Source of the DNA: Acidobacteriota bacterium
GTDB lineage: Bacteria; Acidobacteriota; Terriglobia; Acidiferrales; UBA7541
Direction: 5' to 3'
DNA length: 64,000 nt
Assembly (NCBI GenBank): GCA_003225295.1
Contig: QHYZ01000047.1
Span: 62,001-126,000, forward strand
The position numbers and the translations under genes were made by a program. The notes under the pieces are model-generated. The model was not told the DNA's origin and ran no database searches. It saw only the letters and a program-made list of their open reading frames with translations. Position 1 is the stretch's first letter. The number at the start of each line of letters is the position of its first letter. Shown here piece by piece: positions 1 through 8,983 of this stretch.

Positions 1-15
1 TCCACTCGGGGCCTG

Positions 16-1872
16 ATGCCATTCTCTCGATCCAGCCAATCCGCGGGCCTTCTCCGCGCGACTGCAGTACAAGCCATCTGTGTGACGCTGCTTCTGAACT
101 CCGGGTTGGCCCAACAAAACCCCGCGGAAAAGGAACCCGTCCGAGGACAGCAGAGCGGCACGAGCACGGGCGGCGCGCACGCTCCGGTGAAGGACGCACT
201 TTCGCGACCGATAACGGCCGGCGGCTTTGTTGACGGCGCACCGGTCATTTTTGTCGATATGACGCACACGGCTGGCCTCGACATTTTCCATCATCGCTCA
301 GGAAGGCCCGAGAAAAGGACGATTGTCGAGACGCCCGGCTCCGGTGTGGCGTTGCTCGATTATGACAATGACGGCTGGCTTGATATTTATCTGCTAAACG
401 GCTCAACATTTCCCGCGCTGAAGGGCAAAGAAGCTCCGCCGCGCGCGATGCTGCTGCACAACAACCATGACGGAACATTCACCGACGTCACAGATCAGGC
501 CGGCGTAAGGAATGAACGATGGGGCTTCGGCGTGGCGGTCGGGGACTTCGATAACGACGGCTGGCCGGACATATACGTATCGAACTTCGGCAAGAATCGT
601 CTTTATCATAACAATCACGACGGCACGTTTACCGACGTCGCGAAAACCGCTGGCGTGACGCTCGGCGGGTGGTCGACCGGCGCGACGTGGGGAGACTACG
701 ATCGCGATGGTTACCTTGATCTATTTGTTCCGGGCTATGCGAAGGTCGACCCCGATAACCCTCCGATGGCCGGCAAAGGCGACCTACCGGCAGGGTTTTG
801 CCAGTTTCGCGGGATCGAAGTCATGTGCGGTCCTCGAGGCCTGCCGGGAGAAAGCGATCACCTGTTTCACAACAATGGCGACGGCACCTTTACGGACGTG
901 AGCGTGAAAGCGGGAGTCGCCGACGCGAAAAGATACTATGGATTTTCATCTGTGTTTGTGGACGTGGATGACGACGGGTGGGTCGATCTCTCGGTCGCGA
1001 ACGATTCCGTGCCGAAGTATCTCTACCGGAATAAGCACGACGGCACGTTTGAAGACATCAGCTATCTTTCGGGATTTGCTTTGAACGACGATGGGCGTGA
1101 GCAAGCCGCCATGGGCATGGCCGTCGGGGATTACAACCGTGACGGCAAAGTCGACTTCTACATCACAAATTTTTCAGACGATTACAACACACTCTACCGG
1201 AATGAAGGCGACGCGGCCTTCTCTGACGTCAGCTTTCGCGCCGAAATTGCGACACTGACGATACCGTTTCTGGGCTGGGGCACGGGCTTTCTCGACTACG
1301 ATAACGACGGGTTGCTCGACATATTCGTTGCCAATGGGCACGTCTATCCGGGTGTTGATGCACAAGACTGGGGCACAACCTGGGCGCAGCGGCCGCTGCT
1401 GCTGCGCAATCTGGACGGATCGAAATTCCAGGAGGTTCCGGCGGCAACGAGCAGCGGCCTGGCAGTTCTTGTGTCGGCACGAGGCGCGGCGTTCGGCGAC
1501 CTATTCAACGACGGTCATATCGACGTCGTTCTCAACAACATCGATTCGACGCCCACTTTGTTGCGAAACGTGGTCAAGAATTCGAATCACTGGATAACAC
1601 TAAGGCCTTTGGGAGGCCCCAAGAGCCCCCGCGATGCGATTGGAGCTAAGGTATTTGTCAGGACGGGAGGCGTGCGGCAACGCGGGGACGTCTTCAGCGG
1701 GGGAAGCTATGCATCGAGTTCCGATCAACGCCTGCACTTCGGCCTCGGAACAGCAGTGAAAGTCGACAAGGTGGAGATTCACTGGCCAAGTGGGGCAAAG
1801 GAAGAAATCACGATTCCTGCCGTCGACCGCATCTTTACCGTGAAGGAAGGCAAAGGAATCGTCGCGCCGTGA
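16..1872 (+). CDS. CRTAC1-like protein with FG-GAP/VCBS repeats and ASPIC/UnbV domain
   Basis: This 618-residue protein is probably exported: a positively charged start and a hydrophobic stretch ending near residue 33 (SGLAQ) look like a signal peptide. At least seven calcium-binding-type FG-GAP/VCBS motifs are visible, for example DYDNDGWLD, DFDNDGWPD, DYDRDGYLD, DVDDDGWVD, DYNRDGKVD and DYDNDGLLD, which predict a beta-propeller. The last roughly 90 residues (NHWITLRPLGG to the HFGLG and IHWPSG motifs) match the ASPIC/UnbV domain. Family members are extracytoplasmic and common in Acidobacteriota and Planctomycetota; their biochemical role is unknown. The gene is convergent with the GH30 gene, and nothing upstream is visible because the window starts 15 nt before the ATG. 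Confidence 0.85.
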   Translation: MPFSRSSQSAGLLRATAVQAICVTLLLNSGLAQQNPAEKEPVRGQQSGTSTGGAHAPVKDALSRPITAGGFVDGAPVIFVDMTHTAGLDIFHHRSGRPEKRTIVETPGSGVALLDYDNDGWLDIYLLNGSTFPALKGKEAPPRAMLLHNNHDGTFTDVTDQAGVRNERWGFGVAVGDFDNDGWPDIYVSNFGKNRLYHNNHDGTFTDVAKTAGVTLGGWSTGATWGDYDRDGYLDLFVPGYAKVDPDNPPMAGKGDLPAGFCQFRGIEVMCGPRGLPGESDHLFHNNGDGTFTDVSVKAGVADAKRYYGFSSVFVDVDDDGWVDLSVANDSVPKYLYRNKHDGTFEDISYLSGFALNDDGREQAAMGMAVGDYNRDGKVDFYITNFSDDYNTLYRNEGDAAFSDVSFRAEIATLTIPFLGWGTGFLDYDNDGLLDIFVANGHVYPGVDAQDWGTTWAQRPLLLRNLDGSKFQEVPAATSSGLAVLVSARGAAFGDLFNDGHIDVVLNNIDSTPTLLRNVVKNSNHWITLRPLGGPKSPRDAIGAKVFVRTGGVRQRGDVFSGGSYASSSDQRLHFGLGTAVKVDKVEIHWPSGAKEEITIPAVDRIFTVKEGKGIVAP

Positions 1873-1984
1873 CACGCTGGCCGAAAGCCGATGCTCAACA
1901 TTGCCGTTATCGCGACCTTCATTCCAGGCTTGCAATTGTATTTCTCTATTGCTGCTTTCGGTTCCTGATTCGATCGGGCTGGAC

Positions 1985-3478
1985 TCATACCGCGCCCCGC
2001 GATTTTGGCGGCCAGTGGAACGTAACTACAGCACCGGGCTGAAGCGTGTAGGTGGCATATTGGCTTTTCCAGGCGATGCTAAAGGCTATGGCACTCCCGG
2101 TGGGATTGAGTGCTAGCAACACAATCGAGCCATCTGAATTACGGAAGGCAACGTGTTTGAGCGGCGATTCCTCAGAGGCGATGGAATCGATGCGAAGAGC
2201 ACCTGGGGCAACGAAATTACTGGCGTGGGCCAGAGCGGTGAAGTCCACCGTGGGGGTGACCGTCGCTGGTGATTTGGAGTGGTCGATCGTGACTACGCCG
2301 CGGCAGTCTGTGCAGCCCCCTAAATGCGGCCCGTGATTTTGATCGAGAGCAAGGTTCCAGAGAACGACACTCTGCCCCCAGTTCCGCGTAGTTTCGATAA
2401 TGAGATCCGCTTGAGCCACCAGCAAATTGCCTTTTTGCCATTCGCCGCCCGAACACTCAGTCAGCCAGATGCCTTTCGTGGGGAAATGATCGTGGAGTTT
2501 GGTCTGAGCTTCCGGCCCGCCCCCGTAGCAATGTGTGGCAGTGCCTGCGGAGAATTCCGCGGCGCGGGGATCGCTCAAGATCTCCTCGGGAAAGTCGATC
2601 AAGTCCCAGTTGTGATCGAAGGCCATGATCTTTGTCTTGAGATGAGCGTCTCGAAACGCAGGACCCAAATGTTCGCGGATGAAGACGGTTTGTTGCTCGG
2701 CGGTCATCCCCATGCCAGGATAATCAGCAGGAATGTTGCGCGGCTCGTTCTGGGGAGTAATGGCAAAGAGGGGTACGCCCGCGGCTTGGTAAGCTTGCAC
2801 GAAGCGCACGAAGTAGCACGCAAGCGGGGTGAAGGACGACGGCAGCAGCGTGCCACCAATCATGGAACCGGAAGTTTTCATCCATCCGGGAGGACTCCAG
2901 GGGCTGGCGATGATTTTGAGGTTGGGATTGACGGCCAGTGCTTCGCGAAGAACGGGAAGAATATATTGGCGATCTCGATCGATGGTGAAACGCTTCAGTT
3001 TAGGATCGGATCCCCCGGGCGGCGCATCATCATAGCTGTAGTCTGCGAGAGAGAAATCGCTGGAACCCATGGGCTGGCGGAGAATGGCAAGGCCGATCCC
3101 CTGCTTTGTGTCAAAAAGCTGCTTGAGAAGCGTCCTTCGCTGGGCTGGCGTGAGCTTCTGTGAGAGAAGCCAGGCGGAAGAGTCGGTGAGAGAGGCGCCG
3201 AATCCGTCGACTTGCTGGTATTTGACGGAGTCGTCGATTTCGATGGTGAGAGCCGGGATGCGCGAGGAACCAAATTGCAGCGGCGGCTTTTCGAGAAGCG
3301 ACTCATGCAAGTCCTCCGAGGATTCGACGACATCGATACGCACGGTCCTCTGTCTAACGGCGCGAGGAGTTTCATGCCCAGTCTTTGCTTGCTGCCCAAG
3401 CGCAACAAAAACCACCATCGCGCTCAACGCTGTTGTGCGGCGCAAAACGACGCTCGGGATTTCTGCGAACCGGGACAT
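1985..3478 (-). CDS. Glycoside hydrolase family 30 (glucosylceramidase-like)
   Basis: A 497-residue secreted glycosidase. The N-terminus has a hydrophobic signal-like segment (about residues 16-28). The barrel starts at GFGASLTDSSAW (about 92), a typical GH30 opening. The acid/base glutamate is E245 in TPQNEP and the nucleophile is E341 in WLTECSGG, so both catalytic residues of this retaining family are present. A C-terminal beta domain follows (DSIASEESPLKHVAFRNSDGS). GH30 enzymes cleave beta-glucosyl, beta-xylosyl or related linkages; the substrate cannot be read here. The ATG lies 20 nt after the TPR gene, so the two form an operon; AGGA about 9 nt upstream is a plausible ribosome site. 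Confidence 0.93.
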   Translation of the reverse strand: MSRFAEIPSVVLRRTTALSAMVVFVALGQQAKTGHETPRAVRQRTVRIDVVESSEDLHESLLEKPPLQFGSSRIPALTIEIDDSVKYQQVDGFGASLTDSSAWLLSQKLTPAQRRTLLKQLFDTKQGIGLAILRQPMGSSDFSLADYSYDDAPPGGSDPKLKRFTIDRDRQYILPVLREALAVNPNLKIIASPWSPPGWMKTSGSMIGGTLLPSSFTPLACYFVRFVQAYQAAGVPLFAITPQNEPRNIPADYPGMGMTAEQQTVFIREHLGPAFRDAHLKTKIMAFDHNWDLIDFPEEILSDPRAAEFSAGTATHCYGGGPEAQTKLHDHFPTKGIWLTECSGGEWQKGNLLVAQADLIIETTRNWGQSVVLWNLALDQNHGPHLGGCTDCRGVVTIDHSKSPATVTPTVDFTALAHASNFVAPGALRIDSIASEESPLKHVAFRNSDGSIVLLALNPTGSAIAFSIAWKSQYATYTLQPGAVVTFHWPPKSRGAV

Positions 3479-3497
3479 TCTTTCTATTCCTGAGCGA

Positions 3498-4721
3498 TTA
3501 AGGATTTTGCGAAGCGGGAGGCGATGGCGCGGAATTCGAATTCTGCTGTACCTGGTACCGCTTTAGCGCCTTCTGCGAGCTCTCCGCATCCAGGTCCTTG
3601 AGCTTCTGGAACGTGGCCAGTGCTTTTTGCGCTTCCTCCATTCGATGGAGCCGCCGGTAGACGATTCCGAGCTGATACCAGGACTGCTCGACGACCTCGG
3701 GGTTCGAGCCGGCCGCAGTCGTGGCGCGCTCCAAGTGCCGGGCGGCGGCGGCATCATTGCCAAGCAGCATTTCCGCACGGCCAAGGTGGTAATCAGAATG
3801 AAGAAGACCCGGCTGTTCCTTCAGGGCGGCTTCGATGAGTTCCTTCCCCTTCGCGCCATCGCTTTGTTCGACGGCTAGAACTCCCAATTCGTACTTGGCC
3901 AGGACGTTGTGGGGGGCAATTTCAAGTTCGCGGAGGAAAGATTCTTCAGCTTCCTGAACTTTTCCGAGGCTACGGTACTCCGAACCTAATTCTTCGTGCA
4001 GGCCGGGTTGGGAGGGAGCGAGCTTGATGGCGGCTAGGTATTCGGCAACAGCATCCGTGTGGCGGTCGGCTTCGGCATTCGCCTGGGCAAGAACCTGATG
4101 GACGCGCCAGGAATGTGAATCGACTTTGAACATCCTGCCATAGCTGTTCTTGGATACCTGTAAGTGCGCGCGGCCGCGATGGTAAAGAATGTCCATGTCA
4201 TCTGGCGCGAGCTTGGCAGCTTTGTCTAGCGCCTCGGCGGCCTCCTCAGGCTTTCCCTGCGCTAGCCGCACAACGCCGAGCCACATCCAGGCGGGAGCGT
4301 CTTTCGAATAGGAGGCGCATTCCTTTTGAATTGCGGCCAAGGCTTTATCCAGTCGGTTAAGGCGAAAATAAGCGATGCCCAGAAAGAGGTTTGCCCCATG
4401 CAGTCGCGGTTTTAGCGCCACGGCCTTCTGGAAGCTGGCGATGGCCTCGTCGAACCGGCCCTGCTCTTCGCGGACGAGACCAAGGTTGAAATGCGCTTCA
4501 GCGAAAGCCGGGGCAGCTCTTGCGGCGGCCTCGAACCCGTCACCAGCCACGTTCAAGTTGCCGCGCTGCATCGCCTCCGACGCGTGCCGGAAAATCTCGG
4601 AGGCCGCTGACTCCACTTGCGAGCGGAGAGGGCTGGCCAGACAGAACAGCATCACCACACACGCGAACACGAACTTGGTAGTTGGCTTGCCCGGGCGCTT
4701 TGTTGAAGGAATGTTCACCAC
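3498..4721 (-). CDS. Exported tetratricopeptide-repeat protein
   Basis: A 407-residue protein with an N-terminal hydrophobic segment (about residues 16-34) followed by about nine TPR units, seen as repeats of the A-x-x-x-L-G form (FAEAHFNLGLVREEQGRFDEAI, ANLFLGIAYFRLNRLDKAL, AWMWLGVVRLAQGKPEEA and others). TPR arrays mediate protein-protein contacts; no catalytic domain is visible. It precedes the GH30 gene by 20 nt in the same orientation, so it is probably co-transcribed, but no specific partner can be named. The start is GTG (two tandem GTG codons) with no strong ribosome site, so the exact start is uncertain by a few residues. Confidence 0.85.
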   Translation of the reverse strand: MVNIPSTKRPGKPTTKFVFACVVMLFCLASPLRSQVESAASEIFRHASEAMQRGNLNVAGDGFEAAARAAPAFAEAHFNLGLVREEQGRFDEAIASFQKAVALKPRLHGANLFLGIAYFRLNRLDKALAAIQKECASYSKDAPAWMWLGVVRLAQGKPEEAAEALDKAAKLAPDDMDILYHRGRAHLQVSKNSYGRMFKVDSHSWRVHQVLAQANAEADRHTDAVAEYLAAIKLAPSQPGLHEELGSEYRSLGKVQEAEESFLRELEIAPHNVLAKYELGVLAVEQSDGAKGKELIEAALKEQPGLLHSDYHLGRAEMLLGNDAAAARHLERATTAAGSNPEVVEQSWYQLGIVYRRLHRMEEAQKALATFQKLKDLDAESSQKALKRYQVQQNSNSAPSPPASQNP

Positions 4722-4831
4722 CAGAGTTTATACCCGTTAGCTGGGGCGGCGACGTTTCTTCTAAATGGAAAAGCCTCTTGTGCCTGGTTTGGCGCAGGAG
4801 GTTCCCGGTTATTTCCAGGTTGTGTCCCGCC

Positions 4832-7800
4832 TTAGAATTGGTAGCGGAACGTTAGTTGGATTATTTTTTGTCCATTGACGCTTCCTGGAGAACCCCCGAA
4901 TTGAGCGCCGGGTCGGCCCAAGGTACTGCAAGTTATGCAGCCATCGCCGCGGGCGAGGACGTGCCGGTTAAAGAGGTTCACAAAATCTACTTTAAAGGAC
5001 AGCACGTGCGCTTCGTAAAGCGCGAGGCGCTTGATCAGTGAGAAATCCTCATTCATATAAATAGGGCTGCGGATGTTACCGAAGACCTTAGCAAGATTGC
5101 CGAACTGGTAGCCACGCTGGGCTACCAGGCTGGCAGCATTGGGATCGAGGAACGCTGCGCAGTTGAAGAAGCTGTTCGTTGACATAGGTAGGAATGTGCC
5201 GTCTGGCTGTTCATTGCATCCGCTGCCGAACGAACCGGGATCCAAAAAGGGATTGTAGGACGCTGCATTGGGACTGCGTAACGGTTGGCCAGGAATAAGG
5301 CTCAACCGCGTGTTTGCCGTGCCGAACCGGGAATTGTGCGCGTCACTGGCAAACGGGATGAAAGGCGCACCGCTCTGGTAGCGTTGCACACCGCCCACCT
5401 GCCAGCCGCCCAGCACCTTGTTCACAACCCCGCCCTTGTCCAGGAACTTCTTTCCTTTACCGACGGGCAACTCGTAAAGATAACTGAGCACGAATGCGTG
5501 CGGGACGTCCTGGTAGCTCAAGGCCTTTTCCGACTTTAGGTCGCGCGGATTCTGAGCAGTAAAGGTGTCCGAGCTGCTGAACGCCGTGAGTCCTGCATAC
5601 GCACTGTCCGCGTCGGTAAGCGTTTTGGAATAGGTGTAAGACGCCAAGACGTTCAATCCATTCCGGAAGCGCCGCTCAAGTTTTGCTTGCAGCGCGTTGT
5701 ATGTGGATTGGCCCAGGTTCTCCAAGCAGCAATTGGTATTGATGCCGCCATTGGTTTGCGGGCCGCCAGACTGGTATTGGGGGAAAGGCAACAGTAACTG
5801 GCCAACAAAATCGATTCCCGGCGGCCCGGCCGGCCCGGCCGGCCCATACAACGGCTCGAACCAAGAGGGTACCGTAACGCCCAGGCTTGCCAGCGTAGCC
5901 TGGCCCGCCGCGCTGGTGACCGGATCCAGCAGCTTTGTCCCCAAAGAGAGAAATTTGGGATCGATGGCATTGAGCTGCTGAAGATTCGAATTCAGGTGCG
6001 TGGCATGATTCCCGACGTAACCGACGCTGAAGATGAGATCGGGAGCGAGTTGATGCTGAATTTCAAGGCTCCAGTTTTGTACCATGCCAGATCGGCCGTT
6101 GCTCGGCCCCGCATAGCTTGGGCTGCCTTGAAAATCTCCATTGAGCAGGGCAGGGTCTTGAGCATTGGTAGGGAACGTGACGACCGGAAACCCTGCGTCC
6201 AGTGATCCTTTCCCCTGCACGAGCACGGGCGAAAAGCTGTCCGTGGACGAAAAAGCTGGGTTGATGGTGGACCCACTGCCAAGCGCATCACCGAAGTCGG
6301 TGTAGAAGAGGGCGGCATGATAGACACCATATCCACCGCGGATCACTGTCTGGCTGAACCGACCGAACAGTTTCTCCGGCGCATAGGCAAATCCGATGCG
6401 CGGGCCGAGGTTCTTGTAGTAGGTCCTGGCACCCGTGGCGTTGTAGCCGTAGATGAGCGCCCCCAGTGTTCCACCCGCGCCTGGGTTTGGAGTGTTGAGG
6501 TCCAAAACCGACTGGGCGCCGTGCGCTTCATGTCGAGGAGTATCCACGTCGTAGCGGAAGCCCAAATTCAACGTCAGATTTTTGCGGAACTTAAAATCAT
6601 CCTGGATGTAAGCGGCGTAATAGTGCTGGTTCCACCGGGGAATGGCCGAGGAAAAACGGGCACTCTCCTTCTGCGGGAGACCCAGCAGGAAACTGGCGAA
6701 CGAGTCGCCTGTTTGGGGGTCGCCTGCCGCGAAGGCCGTCTGGAAATTGCTAAATTCGTAGTTCGGTGAAGTGTTGGTGTTATTGAACCTAGAAAACTGG
6801 GAGGCCCGCCACTCAAACCCAATGCGGAATGCATGGCGGGACTTAATCCAAGTAACGCTGTCTGCCACGATCAACCCATTGGGGATGGCGATATCAAAGT
6901 TCCCCGCGCTAAACCCTTGGTACCCGATAGCAAGAGCGTTTGCGTCAAAGCTAAACACCGGAAAAAGAACGCCGTTGGCGCCGGGAATTCCGAGTGTTTT
7001 TGGCCAATCCTGCCCGGTGAAACTATCGGCCTTGCTAGGGTCGTACAGCCGGTTGAAACCGACATTGAAATGATTGAGCAAGGAAGAACTGATGGTTTTG
7101 TCCCATCCAAAACGGAGGTAGTGGGAGAATCGCGACTTGAAAAAGTTCGAGTCGAGGGGCGCAGGGAGGGCTTGGGTTCCGTTAAACTGTTCCTGGTCGC
7201 GACTGCTATAGGAGAAGAAGAATTTATTGCTATTGCCCCAGTTCTCGTCAATCCGGAAACTCATGGTGGTGTCCAGAATGGGGTTATTGGAGATAAAGAT
7301 GAAATTATTAGTCAGCCCCTTTGTGGCGTCCGCATGAACGGTAAGGTAGGAAAGCACCTTTTGAGCAACAGGACTGAGAGGAATATTGATCTTGTTTCCG
7401 GGGAATGCGAGGCGGCCTCCGACGAAGCCAGTGGGACAAGAGGCAGTCGTGGGATCAAAGATCTGTCCCCTCAGTACCGGAGAATTGTCGCAAGGATTGA
7501 TTAGACCAGTAGGCTTGGGCGTGCCCTGCAGGGCAGAAAAGTCGCCCTGGCGCTCCGCGTCCGTGGGCAAGGTGATGGGCAGCACGCCGCCCTGATTATT
7601 GCGGTACTGCTCCCAGGAAAAGAAAAAGAAGGTCTTATCATGGCCGTTGTAAAGCTTGGGAATCCGCACCGGACCACCCAAGCTCCCGCCGTAATCGTTT
7701 TGATGGTCGCGCGGCTTAACATTCGACCCGTTGGAAATATTGTTCCAGGGGACGGCGTTCAACTTGTCGTTGTGAAGCAGGTCAAACGCGGCACCATGGT

Positions 7801-8584
7801 ACGAATTTGTGCCGGACTTGGTGGTAAAAGACTCGATGCCACCGGAAGTACGTCCGAATTCAGCGGGCATGGTCGAAGTGGTGATCTTGAACTCGCTAAT
7901 GGCTTCCACCGAAGGAGCGTTTTCGTCAAAAGTTGGGCCAAGCTCGGCGTGAGCAATGCTGGCGCCATCGAGGACGACTTCGGTACCCAAATTCTGGCCG
8001 CCGGAAATCTTGGACTCAAAAATGCCCGAAGAGGGAGAGTCGCTGAACGTCCCTGGGCCTACCGTGCCGGGAGTTAAGAATACAAACGACTCCACTGACC
8101 GCAAATGACTTTGACCTGTGCCGTTGAGCGCCAGTGGCAGTTCCTCGATTTGCTTTGTGCTGACGACCGTGCCGATGTCCGAAGTTTCTGTCTGGATAGC
8201 TGGCGCATCAGCCAGCACGGTCAATGTTTCCTTCACATCGCCGGCCTGCAATGAGAATTCGACAGTAGCGGTCGAGTTGACCTGCACCACCACTCCAGTC
8301 TTCTTCTCGATCTTAAAACCGGGAGCGGAGACGCTTACGTCATACGTACCGACGCGGACGTCCTGAATACGGAAGCCCCCCGTAGGGCCGGTCGTGGCGC
8401 CATAATTTGCACCGGTTTCCGTGCTTGTGGCGGTGACGGTGACGTTGGCAACGACCCCGCCCGAGCTATCGAGAACGGTGCCCGCAATGGTGCCACGATC
8501 CGACTGAGCTCGAGCCGTTATTCCGGAGATTGTAAGGAAAAGACTAAAGGAAAGAAACCTCAGCAAGGACAGATTGAATCGCAT
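4832..8584 (-). CDS. TonB-dependent receptor, Oar-like, with carboxypeptidase-regulatory domain
   Basis: The receptor is about 1250 residues from the chosen ATG, which gives a clean signal peptide (MRFNLSLLRFLSF to ARAQ). The reading frame is open to a TTG 66 nt further upstream, but that extension would put a charged leader before the signal. Residues about 28-115 form a carboxypeptidase-regulatory beta-sandwich (GTIAGTVLDSSGGVVANVTV). The plug follows (TSDIGTVVSTKQIEELPL, FEWRTS-type strands), then a long outer-membrane barrel ending in the aromatic QLTFRYQF typical of beta-barrel insertion. Such Oar-like receptors import oligosaccharides or other large ligands in Acidobacteriota. Promoter and palindromic operator upstream match those of the oxidoreductase operon at 10.3 kb, which points to a carbohydrate ligand from the same pathway. 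Confidence 0.92.
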   Translation of the reverse strand: MRFNLSLLRFLSFSLFLTISGITARAQSDRGTIAGTVLDSSGGVVANVTVTATSTETGANYGATTGPTGGFRIQDVRVGTYDVSVSAPGFKIEKKTGVVVQVNSTATVEFSLQAGDVKETLTVLADAPAIQTETSDIGTVVSTKQIEELPLALNGTGQSHLRSVESFVFLTPGTVGPGTFSDSPSSGIFESKISGGQNLGTEVVLDGASIAHAELGPTFDENAPSVEAISEFKITTSTMPAEFGRTSGGIESFTTKSGTNSYHGAAFDLLHNDKLNAVPWNNISNGSNVKPRDHQNDYGGSLGGPVRIPKLYNGHDKTFFFFSWEQYRNNQGGVLPITLPTDAERQGDFSALQGTPKPTGLINPCDNSPVLRGQIFDPTTASCPTGFVGGRLAFPGNKINIPLSPVAQKVLSYLTVHADATKGLTNNFIFISNNPILDTTMSFRIDENWGNSNKFFFSYSSRDQEQFNGTQALPAPLDSNFFKSRFSHYLRFGWDKTISSSLLNHFNVGFNRLYDPSKADSFTGQDWPKTLGIPGANGVLFPVFSFDANALAIGYQGFSAGNFDIAIPNGLIVADSVTWIKSRHAFRIGFEWRASQFSRFNNTNTSPNYEFSNFQTAFAAGDPQTGDSFASFLLGLPQKESARFSSAIPRWNQHYYAAYIQDDFKFRKNLTLNLGFRYDVDTPRHEAHGAQSVLDLNTPNPGAGGTLGALIYGYNATGARTYYKNLGPRIGFAYAPEKLFGRFSQTVIRGGYGVYHAALFYTDFGDALGSGSTINPAFSSTDSFSPVLVQGKGSLDAGFPVVTFPTNAQDPALLNGDFQGSPSYAGPSNGRSGMVQNWSLEIQHQLAPDLIFSVGYVGNHATHLNSNLQQLNAIDPKFLSLGTKLLDPVTSAAGQATLASLGVTVPSWFEPLYGPAGPAGPPGIDFVGQLLLPFPQYQSGGPQTNGGINTNCCLENLGQSTYNALQAKLERRFRNGLNVLASYTYSKTLTDADSAYAGLTAFSSSDTFTAQNPRDLKSEKALSYQDVPHAFVLSYLYELPVGKGKKFLDKGGVVNKVLGGWQVGGVQRYQSGAPFIPFASDAHNSRFGTANTRLSLIPGQPLRSPNAASYNPFLDPGSFGSGCNEQPDGTFLPMSTNSFFNCAAFLDPNAASLVAQRGYQFGNLAKVFGNIRSPIYMNEDFSLIKRLALYEAHVLSFKVDFVNLFNRHVLARGDGCITCSTLGRPGAQFGGSPGSVNGQKIIQLTFRYQF

Positions 8585-8594
8585 CCCCCCCCCC
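8585..8594 (-). repeat. Ten-base G homopolymer directly upstream of the receptor ATG
   Basis: On the coding strand of the TonB receptor, ten consecutive G residues (preceded by six T) sit immediately before the ATG at 8584. The tract takes the place of a normal Shine-Dalgarno sequence. Homopolymer tracts at this position can slip during replication and change ribosome access; whether that happens here is inference. Confidence 0.8.
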
Positions 8595-8735
8595 AAAAAA
8601 GGCACCGACCACCAAACAAACCCGCTACTTCGCCGGCGACCGAATCTCAAACAGCGGTTCGCCTTCCGAGCGAACCATTGAAATTCCTGTCGTCGGTCAC
8701 ATCACCGGCAAAAACGCCGATGCGGTCGTTCATGC

Positions 8736-8756
8736 AATCGGTTTCAGAAACCGGTT
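8736..8756 (-). promoter_or_regulatory. LacI-type palindromic operator downstream of the receptor promoter
   Basis: A near-perfect 21-bp palindrome. Read on the minus strand the half-sites are AACCGGTTTC and GAAACCGATT around a central T. The same site occurs at 10188-10208 with a central C, in the same orientation relative to transcription. It begins 12 nt after the -10 box, which fits repression by blocking the polymerase. It also lies upstream of the divergent lacI gene, so that gene could be autoregulated. Confidence 0.75.
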
Positions 8757-8768
8757 ACCTGCCACCCC

Positions 8769-8796
8769 TTTATCAGTGCTGGCTGAACATTGTCAA
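8769..8796 (-). promoter_or_regulatory. Sigma70-type promoter of the TonB receptor gene
   Basis: On the minus strand a consensus -35 TTGACA (8796-8791) is followed after 16 nt by GATAAA (8774-8769). Transcription would start near 8762, just before the palindrome at 8756-8736, giving a leader of about 175 nt to the receptor ATG. Confidence 0.6.
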
Positions 8797-8983
8797 GTCC
8801 TTTTTCTCTTCTTTATCTGGCCTCTTGATAGCCGTAGTCCTTGGCCCCGAAATCGTGATAGGTTGGGCGCGCATTGGCAATCTGCTGGCGGAAAGCGCTT
8901 TCCCAGCACCGTCCATCGCCCGGGAAGGATCGCTACAGCAGAGTCACAGCGGCAGCAGACTCGCTTTTCGCGGAGGAAAACGC

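Noticed and set aside
2324-3163. 279-codon plus-strand frame inside the GH30 gene
   Set aside because: Complete antisense of a gene with catalytic motifs; no motif or ribosome site.
6833-7504. 223-codon plus-strand frame inside the TonB receptor
   Set aside because: Shadow of the receptor barrel, no start signal or recognisable motif.
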